A stretch of DNA of 64,000 nt from Spongilla lacustris (lineage: Eukaryota > Porifera > Demospongiae > Spongillida > Spongillidae), in assembly GCA_949361645.1 (NCBI GenBank), contig OX442425.1:7009622-7073621 (forward strand), written 5' to 3'. This document shows, piece by piece, positions 28,001 to 48,092 of this stretch. Numbering within the stretch: position 1 is the stretch's first letter; every line of letters begins with the position of its first letter. The notes under the pieces were generated by a model that was not told where the DNA came from, made no database searches, and worked only from the letters and a program-made list of their open reading frames with translations. A program made the position numbers and the translations under genes.

Positions 28001-28552
28001 AGGGGCATCATTGGAGCACGTGGGCTGGTTTGTGGGCGTGGCTTTGTTAGAGGGCGTGGCCCGGTTTGTGGGTGTGGCCCGGCTGGAGGACCTGCTCTTC
28101 TTCTTGTGCGACTGAAATGGCGTGGACCTCCTGTGCCTCCGTTTGGTGCCCGGGGGGTCGTAGTTAAAGATGAACCTCAACTTGCGCTCCTTGTGGGTCA
28201 GTCCCAGGGCCCCCCCGACCTCCTCCAGAGCCACCCCGTACTCCTCCTGCTTGCTCTTGGCCATGCCCTCCAGCAGCACCTCCTTGGGACCCACCTCCTT
28301 GAGTTCCTCCACGTTCCCCACGGTGACCCACCCCCTCACGGCCTGCACCCCAAAGTACTGCACGTGGTATGAGGTGGGGGCTCCCCCTTGCCTCTGGGTC
28401 CTGAAGTAGATGGCCAGGTTGGGGTCATAGGCCACCATGGCAGGCCACCTGAGCTGGGCCTTCTTGCCTCCCTCTGTGCACCACACCAGGTCCCCTATCT
28501 TGTACTGGGGGACCGAGGGGGAAGGGAGTGGGTGCAGCTTGGTTGCTGACAT
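21737..28552 (-). CDS. NSD: NSD-family histone H3K36 methyltransferase (4 coding exons, about 1480 aa)
   Basis: This nuclear enzyme transfers methyl groups to histone H3 Lys36. Exons on the minus strand: 28552-26418, 26076-25871, 25147-25053, 23743-21737; phases join exactly. Domains in order: PWWP1 (residues 17-90, LRWPAMV); a low-complexity linker with a 10-aa repeat (288-381); a PHD cluster (480-707, CSICDEEGAELLLC onward); PWWP2 (712-780, RWWPAEV, split by intron 1); AWS (828-872); SET (about 873-995) with GWGL 886-889, NHSCDPNC 953-960 and ELTFDY 986-991; post-SET cysteines 1003, 1005, 1010; PHD5-C5HCH (1060-1144). The order is that of NSD1/2/3. All catalytic motifs are intact. The tail (about 1247-1411) is a 9-aa tandem repeat not known to me in other NSDs. 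A 5' UTR exon probably lies at 28787 and above, with an acceptor just before 28572. LETM1 is divergently placed. Confidence 0.95.
21950..22440 (-). repeat. Coding 27-bp minisatellite in the NSD C-terminal tail
   Basis: About 18 copies of a 27-base unit encode a 9-residue repeat, QQ-P/S-L-G/D-H-T-L-S/F, at about residues 1247-1411. The frame stays open through the array and into a normal stop, so it appears to be translated. Variation is mostly at the third and fourth residues. Copy number is likely to vary between individuals. Confidence 0.9.
23803..23950. repeat. 17-bp tandem repeat in NSD intron 3
   Basis: About nine copies of CCTTATATGGAGACCCT, starting 60 bases upstream of the SET-encoding exon's acceptor. 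Confidence 0.9.
24963..25040. repeat. (TG)n microsatellite in NSD intron 3
   Basis: An interrupted GT run lies immediately downstream of the donor of exon 3 at 25053. Confidence 0.9.
25345..25690. repeat. 22-bp tandem repeat with GGGTTA cores in NSD intron 2
   Basis: About 15 copies of a 22-base unit, AGGTCAGGCCCACTAAGGGTTA. Each contains GGGTTA, a rotation of the metazoan telomere repeat TTAGGG. Both edges degrade into shorter units (GGGTTAAGGGTAGACCACTA). Confidence 0.9.
26236..26420. repeat. C-rich tandem repeat in NSD intron 1
   Basis: About five loose copies of a unit near 30 bases (CCTCCCCCACCTGCCATATG and similar). It directly abuts the donor of NSD exon 1 at 26418. Confidence 0.8.
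27410..27690 (-). repeat. Coding 30-bp minisatellite in NSD exon 1
   Basis: About nine copies of a 30-base unit encode the 10-residue repeat TNGSGESVGL (residues 288-381), between PWWP1 and the PHD cluster. The frame is preserved throughout, and copies differ by single substitutions. The repeat is hydrophilic and predicted to be disordered. Confidence 0.9.
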
Positions 28553-28599
28553 GTCCTTGTTTGCCCAGAGATCTGACCGAAAAATAAAGTTTGTGGTGT

Positions 28600-28717
28600 G
28601 TGTGTGTGTGTGCGTGCACGAATATGGTGTGTGTTAGTGTGTGCATGAGTGAGGTGTTAGTGTGTGCATGAGTTGGTGTGTGTTAGTGTGTGCACGAGTG
28701 AGGTTTTTGTGTGTGCA

Positions 28718-28757
<40 letters not shown>
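28600..28757. repeat. (TG)n and (AT)n tracts in the NSD 5' intron
   Basis: Irregular GTGTGTGCATGAGT repeats are followed by an uninterrupted AT run at about 28721-28754. They fill the probable intron between the 5' UTR exon and the first coding exon. Confidence 0.85.
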
Positions 28758-28758
<1 letters not shown>

Positions 28759-28786
28759 TTTGGTTCTCTTAAGCTACGGTACTCAC

Positions 28787-28990
28787 CTCAGACCGTTAGA
28801 AAACAGGGCGATTCACTAGGGAAAATATTTCTAGAATACGCGCTATAAAGGAGAATAAAAAATAAAAATCCAAGCGAGGCGGCAAAGAGCGGCAGCTGCT
28901 GGAATGAAGCGGCTGAACGAGGGATTTTATTGTAAGAATAGGAAACCCAAGCACTACGAACAACTACAAAACTCAAAAAAAGCTTATCCA
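28787..28990 (-). other. Probable 5' UTR exon of NSD
   Basis: On the minus strand a strong donor, CTGAG|gtgagt, occurs at 28787/28786. An acceptor (ttttcggtcag) lies just before 28572, twenty bases upstream of the NSD ATG. A noncoding first exon in between is the simplest reading. The upstream end is not defined. A short open frame across it is not assigned. Confidence 0.4.
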
Positions 28991-29756
28991 CGGTCTAATT
29001 GACTTACGCTGCTTCTCAAACAAGATCGCCACTTCAATATGGAGCTACGGGGCAGTATACAATTATACAAACGCGTATCTACATTTCTCTCTTACCAGTT
29101 GCTTGGGACGTCGATCAAGATGAAGTGATTGTCAGATTTGAATTTTTGATTTGATCTTTAGCTGCATAAAATAAAATCACGTGTCCAGTCGGGTGATCCC
29201 GATGACGTACCAGCTGGTGTTAATTCCTACCCCTTGCTGCTAACTTATACTGACCAATTGTCTCACTACTACATCATACTCGGTGCAGTATTAGTAGATG
29301 CTTAGCGTTTAATATGAACATGAATTCATGAAGCTTATAATTTGCATTCAGGCCGTGCCAATGAACCAATACACATTTTGTGCAAATTGCTTGCATGTAC
29401 AAATACAACTGACCACTGTAACCTAGCAGCATGGTTGGATGAGAGGAGGGCATTGAAAAAGAAGACCAAACAGTTAACTGAAAGTGCAAGCCAACTGAGA
29501 TATGCATTACAGTGACGTCACGCCGATACGTCATTTTTCGAGCCGCCATTGTGAATGTAGCAAGGTACACCTGTACATTGAATTGGGGGAGTGCCTGTAA
29601 GGCTGTAAGCTTGAAAATCTTTGTATACTATTAAGTTCTGCCATGGTAGTACTAGTAGCGTAGGAATGGGATATAAAGTGAAGTCGCCATTGGGTGAGGT
29701 AGTCTTGTCGAATGCCTAGCAATGCTTACAAGCTTGGGTCTGGGTACGGGATTAGC

Positions 29757-29813
29757 AGTCTTGCGTGCCATGACGTAATAAATGAGTAAAATCTCGTCAT
29801 GGCACGCAAGACT
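29757..29813. repeat. Perfect 19-bp inverted repeat (hairpin)
   Basis: AGTCTTGCGTGCCATGACG at 29757-29775 is matched by its exact reverse complement at 29795-29813 across a 19-base AT-rich loop. It may be the terminus of a small foldback element. Confidence 0.85.
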
Positions 29814-29999
29814 AGGCCCCCTCCCAGGTCACATAATTATTGTCGGGGGGGAGGGGGGGAGGGGGGGAGGGGGGAGGGGGGCCGGGGGCCGGGGTTACTA
29901 ACATCCATGGACGATTACAGCGAGCACTAGAGCGGTTGCTGTACATACATGCTCGTCCCCAGTCCTATTTTTATATTCCCCGTTATTTAATGCAAGATA

Positions 30000-30272
30000 T
30001 AAAAACATTCTCACTAAGAAAGTTAGAGGTATATAGGATTTGAAGGCAATGGTGATGTAAAAAGGAAGGGAACTAGGGATCAACGATGGTACAAAATTTT
30101 TGAATAGTCCTATATTTAGCAACGTAAAATGTACGTACTACAAAAGTGCTAATTGCTAAATATAGGACTTTCAAAAATTTTGTACCATCGTTGATCCCTT
30201 GTTCCCTTCCTTTTTACACCACCATTGCCTTCAAATCCTATATACCACTAACTTTCTTAGTGAGAATAAATA
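30000..30272. mobile_element. Foldback (palindromic) MITE-like element
   Basis: The arms 30000-30122 and 30155-30272 are about 95% complementary over some 120 bases, with a short loop of about 32 bases. There is no coding capacity. Confidence 0.85.
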
Positions 30273-30427
30273 TATTTGGTTTGGGTTGTTTTTGTCCTTA
30301 TGTGTTTTTATTTAGTTTAGTCACTTTAGTTCCTGATCAACAGAGAGCATAGGCGTCGGAACCGGGGGGGCAGAGGGGGCTATCGCCCCCCCTGCAGCTA
30401 TAAAGGGGGGGCGAACGTATCATTCCG

Positions 30428-30448
30428 CCCCCCCCCCCCCCCCCCCCC
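30428..30448. repeat. Poly-C tract
   Basis: An uninterrupted run of about 21 C, next to another G/C-rich block at 30365-30420. It is one of about a dozen G/C homopolymers in the window. Confidence 0.9.
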
Positions 30449-30692
30449 ATTATTGGCTGGGGTTAATTTTATTCACAATCCTAAGTATCGCTGCATGTGG
30501 TGCCTATTACGATTGAACATCCGCAAAGTTAAGCACAATATGTACAACATTTCAGTGAATCAAATAATGCTAACAGCTGCCAATCGTAGGGTTAACTGCC
30601 ATATTAATTGCTGGTTGGATCGCGTATCGCAGTGATGAAGTGTCAGCAAAGAATAATACTAACCCAGTAACCCCCCTCCGCCACCACCAAAA

Positions 30693-30838
30693 AAATGGCT
30701 CGTGTTTGAACGAGCGTATTGTCGTAATCTCGACTGAGCTCTGCTGCGCGCCGTTCTTCAAAATCTTGTTAGAGCAGCGCTAGCGTTAATAATTACGACA
30801 ATACGCTCGTTTAAACTCACTTAAACACGAGCCATTTA
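30693..30838. mobile_element. MITE-like palindrome, family 1 copy A
   Basis: Terminal inverted repeats begin ATGGCTCGTGTTTGAACGAG and continue as GCGTATTGTCGTAAT, with a near-complementary right end. A second diverged copy lies at 51088-51252, so this is a family and not a chance hairpin. Confidence 0.8.
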
Positions 30839-30889
30839 TTGTGGGGGGCTACATGTATAATAAAGGCCTACAGGCCTCTTGCGTGGCCG

Positions 30890-31095
30890 CCGCGTTTTTA
30901 TGTAGTTTTTGGAGGGGTTTTTTTACGCAAAAAGCGTTGGCTTCTGGGGCTCCGCCCCAGACCCCGATGGGGGAGCTCACAGCGCTCCCCCATGCCCCCT
31001 GGCTGGGCGGGAGGGGTGCCCCCCTCCCGCACCCTCCCCGGGGCGTCACCATCAGCGCCCCCCCTACTTTTATCTCCTTCCGACGCCACTGGAGA
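30890..31095 (+). mobile_element. G/C-rich interspersed repeat, copy A
   Basis: This roughly 200-base block has several G- and C-run motifs (GGGGCTCCGCCCCAGACCCC, CCCCTCCCGCACCCTCCCC). It recurs in reverse orientation at 31500-31740 and in part at 53200-53300. The ends carry a GTGGCG-type motif seen at several other sites in the window. Confidence 0.75.
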
Positions 31096-31499
31096 GTCTG
31101 ACATACCAGGAGCCTTTTTAAAGCCATTCATTTAGGATATGTCACACTCTGTCAAGCATACTGTTGGCAGCATAATTTGATCAGGAACTGGATCGGCCGG
31201 AGGATCACTGTCCGAGCGGGGAGGAATGAGTCGAATGACTCCGAGCGTACGTTGCCATTTTATTACGCAAAGGTCCGCGAACGTGACACAATGTCTCTAG
31301 GCAACCGCTGAGGTTTTTACTCCGGACATTACTTTCCGATGAAATGGTTGCAGTGATAATTGAGAGTGCAACCGATCAGGCCAGGAGGGTACCCAGACTA
31401 GATCTGCTCCTAATAAAGTTATACTGTTACATAGCAGGTAGTCGTTACAACTGTACACAACGCCATTAGGTTAAAATCACGTTCTGTGCACTGATATCA

Positions 31500-31740
31500 G
31501 TGGCGGATCCAGGAATTGGGAGGGGGGGGGGGGGGGCACCGGCGAGGGTGTGGCAAGGGGTGGGGCGAAGTAGTAGGCGGGGCCGCCCCGGGGAGGGTGC
31601 GGGAGGGGGGCACCCCTCCCGCCCAGCTAGGGGGTGTGGGGGAGCGCTGTAAGCTCCCCCACCGGGGTCTGGGGCGGAGCCCCAGAAGCCAACGCTTTTT
31701 GCGTAGAAAACCCCCCCAAAAGTACGTAAAAACTGCACTA
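31500..31740 (-). mobile_element. G/C-rich interspersed repeat, copy B (inverted)
   Basis: Near-identical reverse complement of 30890-31095. It begins at AGTGGCGGATCCAGG and includes a poly-G run. Together with copy A it forms an inverted pair about 400 bases apart. Confidence 0.75.
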
Positions 31741-32240
31741 AAAATGTAATTACTGATCGAGGCTGGGGAGCGACAGATCAAGAGCTCAGCTGCTATGTGT
31801 TCAATGCGCCGATGCATCGCCGTTGATAGCACATGTCCTGAAGTTGAACTCACCGTTTATTCGTTTAGAAAATATTGAAATACTACCTTTTTCATATGGT
31901 CACATGACGCGTGGGCGTTAATTGCTTTGTTTGCCTCCACGGAAATATATGGGCTGATTTTGGGGTTATGCTCGGTTTTTGGTACTTTTCGATATGCTCT
32001 CTAGAGGGAAAATTGAATAACATACGCTAAACGGCCGGCTAATGATCTCTGCCTGTACTTCTATTGTAGAGCCGAATGCTATTACGTCACGCGATAAAAG
32101 CACCTGACCCATGTATCATTATGTACGTAGGCGTACGTATAGGCCAGTTCTGCCGTAGCTATCTATATCTCTGCGCTGCATTTGCATATGTTCGCGTACA
32201 CATAATCGTACATGTACGTTTATACGTAGGGGCGGGACCC

Positions 32241-32271
<31 letters not shown>
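32241..32271. repeat. Poly-G tract
   Basis: About 30 consecutive G, 160 bases upstream of the LETM1 ATG. It is bordered by GGATCCGCTACTGG, which resembles the end of the G/C-rich interspersed repeat. Confidence 0.9.
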
Positions 32272-32274
<3 letters not shown>

Positions 32275-32431
32275 GGGCCCGTTGTGCCCCCCCCCTGGAT
32301 CCGCTACTGGATATGACCGCTACGCTATCGTCACTACGTTAACTAGTAACAGCATTTTTTTTTTAATAATCACCGTTGCTAAGCTAGCTGGGTCCGGGTA
32401 CGAGATCATTCATTCACGTGCGCAAGGCGCA

Positions 32432-42422
<9,991 letters not shown>

Positions 42423-42505
42423 TTAGACTGTATGCTGTTTTTAAATATTTAATCATCAATGTTGAATGACATTAATTCGTTTCATATCTCAAATATGCAG
42501 AAGGA

Positions 42506-42511
42506 AATAAA
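42506..42511 (+). terminator. Polyadenylation signal of LETM1
   Basis: AATAAA occurs 83 bases after the LETM1 stop codon, giving a short 3' UTR. Confidence 0.7.
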
Positions 42512-42639
42512 AAGTGCGTAGACCACTGTGGTCATGTGCACGTGTGTATTAGAATTGTGACAAGCCACATGGTCAGGAATCAAAGGCCACGCCCTCCACT
42601 GAGCCACTCCTCCACAAGCACAAGTGTAGGCGCATGAAC

Positions 42640-43580
42640 AGGGTGTTTCAAAATCAAGGAAAATTGTTTATAAATTAACCAAAAGCAGTTAGTTAACTTA
42701 AAATTGTTGTCTATAGATCTATTAAACCAAATATTAATTTAATAACGATAACTAATTTCTAATGAATTTAACGAAAACGAATTAATAAATACCAATAACA
42801 CCTGATTAAACATACCATTTTAAAGGCATCCAATTTAAAAATATCAACTTGGCCAAATGTATGAATTCAAACCACTAAATCGAGATGCAAAGGCCTGTAT
42901 AAAATCAAATTTTTTAAAACTCAAACTTCTAATTGGAAACAGTTAATTAAGTACAGTTTGCAGCCTTTAACTAACCACAAACCCTGCATTTATGAACATT
43001 AATAACATTATTGAAATGCTTCAAGCTACCGTTCCATGGCAATACACCACAACCATGAATCGGAAAAGAAGAGACAATATAGTCAACGGGTGAAAGAGGT
43101 GGAGCCATGGGGTCTTTACACCATTGGTTTATAGCACAACAGGAGGAGTGGCTCATGAGTGTTCAATATATTATATTACAGGCATTTGGCAGACATGATT
43201 TCCATCAAGCAGAACAAACCTGCTGCTGTTCTGTGCATTTGTGGAAGCAGGTCATCACATCGCCACCCTATTTACGAACATGACCTTACCCTTGCCCACT
43301 GTTGACCATCTTCAGTCTAAAAATCTGTCAGTAACACTTTTGTGTTTATGCATTGTTTTTGTATAATATGTCTGATTGTGAAACTGTGCTTCATAAAATT
43401 AAAATTTAACCCCCCCCCCCCCCCCCCCCCCCAAAAAAGTTGTGGGACTTTTAATTAACCATTAAAGATGATATTTCACCAGCATGTGCTTTTAGAATTT
43501 TTAACAATCACCAGTTAATTAACTGCTTGGGGTTAATTTATAAACAATTTTTCTTGATTGTGCATGTGAAACACCCTTAC
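42640..43580. mobile_element. Non-autonomous DNA-transposon-like element with about 70-bp TIRs
   Basis: The left end, GGGTGTTTCAAAATCAAGGA and onward through AAATTGTTTATAAATTAACC, is repeated in inverted orientation at 43510-43578 (AATTTATAAACAATTTTTCT, then TGAAACACCC). The roughly 930-base unit has no transposase. It includes a poly-C run (43411-43432). Confidence 0.75.
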
Positions 43581-43677
43581 GCGGACGTAACAATTAAACA
43601 ATTAATTTGTACAAAGTCAGTGAATCTGAATAATAGATTGATATACATTACATATTACAATCTTAAACAGCCTATAG

Positions 43678-43878
43678 TTAATGCAAAACACATCTGGTGA
43701 GTATGGTAGAGGCATTGGCCCTCACTAGATGGAGATTGAGCCTGCCATAGAAGTCTCCAAGGATGGTCAACTTGGGCCTGCATGTTAGAGTGGCAAGCCG
43801 TGATGCCAGCTGAGAGAAGGCTTCAATATCTTCATTTCCCCATGCACCATATGTCTCAGCTACCAGGGGAACACACAA
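43678..43878 (-). pseudogene. Fragment of the RT-element C-terminal end (copy B)
   Basis: An open stretch of 66 residues contains CVPLVAETYGAWG, LASRLATLTCRPK and YGRLNLHLVRANAS. It corresponds to the C-terminal end of the retroelement family also seen at 20436-20711 and 47560-47700. It lacks everything upstream and is a truncated remnant. Confidence 0.65.
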
Positions 43879-44465
43879 CCAGCTGAGTTCTTAGATTGAT
43901 ATATACAATATGTTGTAACACTTCCTTATGAATTAACACTTCCTTATGAATTAATACTTCCTCTTCCTCATGAACATGGCTTCAGTTTGTCCTGTCAGTG
44001 TTATGAACCTAATTTACTCTTCCGCATGTGTTTCGTCAGAAGTGGTTCCAAGGAAAAAGTTCATGTGACAGATCATTTCATGGTCGTTTTAAAAACATCA
44101 TCTTTTGTGCCGGATATGAGATGCTTTTATCGTCATCATCAGACTGAAGGAAGAAATGAGAGCAGCATATCTTCTGTTGGGCTATATCCTTTCACTTGCA
44201 TGCACTTTGTGTATCACCAGAGTCTGCACTGCCTTCTGATGGGCTGCAAATAAGGTAACTGACAGCCGGAAAAAAACTTGGTGCTGCAGAGAAGTACATC
44301 TGTATCATATGGAGTGGGCTCAGTGTCTTCACACATGCATGATGTAATTAATATCCTCAGTGCAGCCATCTGAAGCACTGTTTTCTGAATCAAACTACTA
44401 GCTGTCTTCAATGGTCAATGCTGCATGACATATATATCTTCTGCACATTCACCTGTATATATATA

Positions 44466-45280
44466 ATATGGGACAGTTTCCGCGAAAATGTCACCCTTTT
44501 ATAACATTATAATGTTATAAAAATGCTTCTTGTTTGAATCGCTATATCTTCCGAACGCTAAACGCTATCGACTTTCTATTTTCAATAATTCATACTGTAC
44601 CATTTTTCTATGACATGTTACATTTTGGAGTCTCGCATTTGCTCCACGCCAGTATTGCAACGTTCAATACCCGACCGGGTTCAAACCCGCCATAACTTTA
44701 GGTAGGAGTAATCAAATCGCTTCAAATTCGGTTTGTAGGTACAGAGGTCCTATACCTATCGATTTGTTCTGTTCGTTAATTTTTATACCATCCGTTACGG
44801 AGATACAGGTGTACAAACGACGTGCACTTTTTCCCGCTCGATACGCGGCAATCCGCTTCCCATACTTTGAGCGGGACGCGATTTGCCCAAATCATCGGCG
44901 CGAATCTAGCGGGAAAATATGCACGTAGTTTGTTCAACTATATCCCCGTAACGGGTGGCATAAAAATTAACGAACAGAACAAATGGATAGATATAGGACC
45001 TCTCTACCTACAAACCGAATTTGAAGCGATTTGATTACTCCTACCTAAAGTTATGGCGGGTTTGAACCCGGTCGGGTATCGAACGTTGCAATACTTGCGT
45101 GGAGCAAGTGCAAAACTCCAAAATGTAATATGTCATAGAAAAATGGTGTAGTATGAAGTATTGAAAATAGGAAGTCGATAGCGTTTAGGGTTCGGAAGAT
45201 ATAGCGATTCAAACAAGAAGCATTTTTATAACATTATAATGTTATAAAAGGTGACATTTTCGCGGAAACTGTCCCATATA
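44466..45280. mobile_element. Giant foldback element, copy 1 of 3
   Basis: An almost complete palindrome with arms of about 400 bases. It begins ATATGGGACAGTTTCCGCGA and ends with the reverse complement. The two arms match at roughly 95% by eye. Short open frames inside are by-products of the palindrome. TA-rich borders (ATAT) suggest TA target sites. Confidence 0.9.
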
Positions 45281-45292
45281 ATTATAATAATA

Positions 45293-46116
45293 ATATGGGA
45301 CAGTTTCCGCGAAAATGTCACCCTTTTATAATATTATAAGGTTATAAAAATGCTTCTTGTTTGAATGGCTATATCTTCGGAACGCTACACGCTATCGACT
45401 TTCTATTTTCAATACTTCATACTACACCATTTCTATATGAATAGTTGCTTTTTGGAGTCTTACACTTGCTCCACACCAATATTGCAATGTTCGATACCCG
45501 ACCGGGTTCAAACCCCCTATAACTTTAGGTAGGAGTAATCAAATCGCTTAAAATTCGGTTTATAGGTACAAAGGTCCTATACCTATCGATTTGTTCTGTT
45601 CGTTAATTTTTATGCCATCCGTTACGGAGATACATTTGAACAAAGTACGTCCACTTTTCCCGCTCGATTCGCGCCAATGATTTTGGCAAATCGCGTCCCG
45701 CTCAATGTATGGGAGGCGGGGATTATAACATTGGCGCGTATCAAGCGGGAAAAAGTGCACGTAGTTTGTTCAACTGTATCTCCGTAACGGATGGCATAAA
45801 AATTAGCGAACAGTACAAATCGATAGGTACAGGACCTCTGTACCTACAAACCGAATTTGAAGCGATTTGATAACTCCTACCTAAAGTTATGGCGGGTTTA
45901 AACTCGGTCGGGTATCGAACGTTGCAATACTAGCGTGGAGCAAGTGCAAGACTTCAAAATGCAATTTGTCATAGAGAAATAGTGTAGTATGAACTGTGGA
46001 AAATAGAAATTCGATAGCGTGTAGCGTTCGGAAGATATAGCCATTTAAACAAGAAGCATTTTTATAACCTTATAATATTATAAAAGGGTGACATTTTCGC
46101 GGAAACTGTCCCATAT
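45293..46116. mobile_element. Giant foldback element, copy 2 of 3
   Basis: Same structure and termini as copy 1, 12 AT-rich bases downstream. A few percent diverged from copies 1 and 3 and between its own arms. Confidence 0.9.
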
Positions 46117-46946
46117 ATATATGGGAAAGTTTCCGCGAAAATGTCCGAGTTTTATAACATTATAATCTTATAAAAATGCTTCTTGTTTGAGTCGCTATAT
46201 CTTCCGAACGCTAAACGGTATCGACTTTCTATTTTCAAAAGTTCATGCTACACCATTTCGCTATGATAAATTACATTTTGGAGTCTTGCACTTGCTCCAT
46301 GCCAGTATTGCAACGTTCGATACCCGACCGGGTTCAAACCCGTCATAACTTTGGGTAGGAGTAATCAAATCGCTTCAAATTTGGTTTGTAGGTACAGAGG
46401 TTCTATACCTATCGATTTGTACTGTTCGCTAATTTTTATGCCATCCGTTACGGAGATACAGTTGAACAAACTACGTGCACTTTTTCCCGCTCGTTTCGCG
46501 CCTATGATATAACAACCGCCTCCCCATACATTGAGCGGGACGCGATTTGCCAAAATCATTGGCACGAATCGAGCGGGATAAAGTGGACGTAGTTTGTTCA
46601 ACTGTATCTCCGTAACGGATGGCATAAAAATTAACGAACAGAACAAATCGATAAGTATAGGACCTCTGTACCTACAAACCGAATTTGAAGCGATTTGATT
46701 ACTTCTACCTAAAGTTATGGCGGGTTTGAACCTGGTTGGGTATCGAACGTTGCAATACTGGCATGGAGCAAGTGCAAGACTCCAAAATGTAATTTATCAT
46801 AGAAAAATGGTGTAATATGAACTTTCGAAAATAGGAAGTCGATAGCGTTTAGCGTTCGGAAGATATAGCGACTCAAACAAGAAGTATTTTTATAAGATTA
46901 TAATGTTATAAAACGCGGACATTTTCGCGGAAACTGTCCCATATAT
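46117..46946. mobile_element. Giant foldback element, copy 3 of 3
   Basis: Abuts copy 2 within an ATATATAT junction. The left end reads ATGGGAAAGTTTCCGCG (one change from GGGACAG). The right end stops where RT remnant copy C begins. Confidence 0.9.
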
Positions 46947-46949
46947 TGT

Positions 46950-47760
46950 ATTGGCTTTGTTTCTACCAAGCAATCAGAGACATTGGAACTCCTTTCCAAG
47001 CTGGAGGATGTGGCTAAGGAAGACCCCAAGCCCCAGGTTGCCTTACTTCTTTTATGCATGTGTGGCAACGTTTCCAAGCATGTCCATTTGGCAAGATCTA
47101 CTCCAACAACACTTATCTTCAAGGCCTTTCAGCAATTTGACACTGATGTTAAGTGTTGTCTCTCATCATGCATAGCTAATTCCGTATCAGATTCAGCATG
47201 GTTTCAGGCACAAATCAGTCTATCCAGAGATGGTCTTGTGCATGCAGCATTCACTGCTTCCTTCCATTCCTCTGGGATTGCTGCACCTGAGAATTCTCAC
47301 CTTATTCAAGCAGTTGCCCATTTTAATGGACTGGTCCCTCCAAGTGATGTATAACTATGGTGACATCTCTGATAGCTTCTCCACCAAAGCAGAGATCTTT
47401 GTCCACATCCATGTTGAAGTTGAGGCTGGTTGTTGTCTCAGCCAGGATCACTGTCTCTCCCGGCCTGCAGACATACTAGTTTTTGTCTCAATGCAAACAT
47501 TTTAAAAATGAAGCGGGATATGACAGCTGGTGCAGTGGATAGGGCTGCTGAGGAAGTGTACGGCCAACAACCAGAAGTGGGGATGGTCTTGTGTACCTCA
47601 GAGTCTTGCTTATGGTGCTTGGTGCAGAGGAGCCCAGCTAGGAGTGCTTCTCACTCCTTACCTCATGGCTGGCTGCCCACACATCAAGCAGCAAGTCCAA
47701 GACAACACTCGATCTATACAGCCATCTGAACCTAATGAATTAATGAATAAATGTTATTGA
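46950..47760 (+). pseudogene. Decayed RT-element polyprotein segment (copy C)
   Basis: 46983-47354 encodes 123 residues with PQVALLLLCMCGNVSKHVHL, FDTDVKCCLSSCIA and DSAWFQAQISLSRDGL, the region downstream of RT in this element family. After a frame change, 47560-47700 encodes the C-terminal end (VPQSLAYGAWCRGAQ). RT itself is missing. The triple foldback array sits immediately upstream. Confidence 0.65.
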
Positions 47761-47892
47761 GTGCACGTGCACACTATACCGTCAACATGACCTTGCCATT
47801 TCGTGACCTCGAGCCACAACGCCCAACTTTCGTTGTTCTGATTACATTTAGTGAACATGCATGCATGCATGCACTGTAAATAAAATGGTTTG

Positions 47893-48092
47893 CTAAGTAG
47901 GTTTACACTGTGTAGTCAGCACGTGAAACCAAATTTTGGTTCAACATAGCAGCCAAATTATAATTATAGTGGCAACCAGCGAATTCACTGTAATTAAATT
48001 GTTTACAACTATAATTGGATTGGTTGCTATGTCAAACCAAAATTTGGTTTCATGTGTTGACTACACAGTGTAAACCAACTTGGTTTGACGTA
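47893..48092. mobile_element. Foldback MITE-like element
   Basis: The left arm includes GTTTACACTGTGTAGTCAGC and AAACCAAATTTTGGTT. The right arm is its near reverse complement ending at 48090. Total about 200 bases, no coding capacity. Confidence 0.8.

Larger units (their letters stand above)
28991..32431. other. NSD-LETM1 divergent intergenic region
   Basis: This 3.4 kb region separates the two head-to-head genes and should contain both promoters. Most of it is repeat: a hairpin at 29757, a foldback at 30000-30272, a MITE-like palindrome at 30693-30838, a G/C-rich inverted pair at 30890-31095 and 31500-31740, and poly-C/poly-G runs at 30428-30448 and 32241-32271. I recognise no gene in it. 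Confidence 0.6.

Noticed and set aside
28788..28991. 67-aa hydrophobic frame upstream of NSD
   Set aside because: It lies in the probable 5' UTR/promoter, ends before the donor and matches nothing; chance frame preferred.
30839..31853. Pro/Gly/Arg-rich frames around 31 kb
   Set aside because: They coincide with the inverted pair of G/C-rich interspersed repeats.
44822..46646. Short frames (70-93 aa) inside the giant foldbacks
   Set aside because: Similar frames occur in each arm purely because the DNA is palindromic; no known domain.
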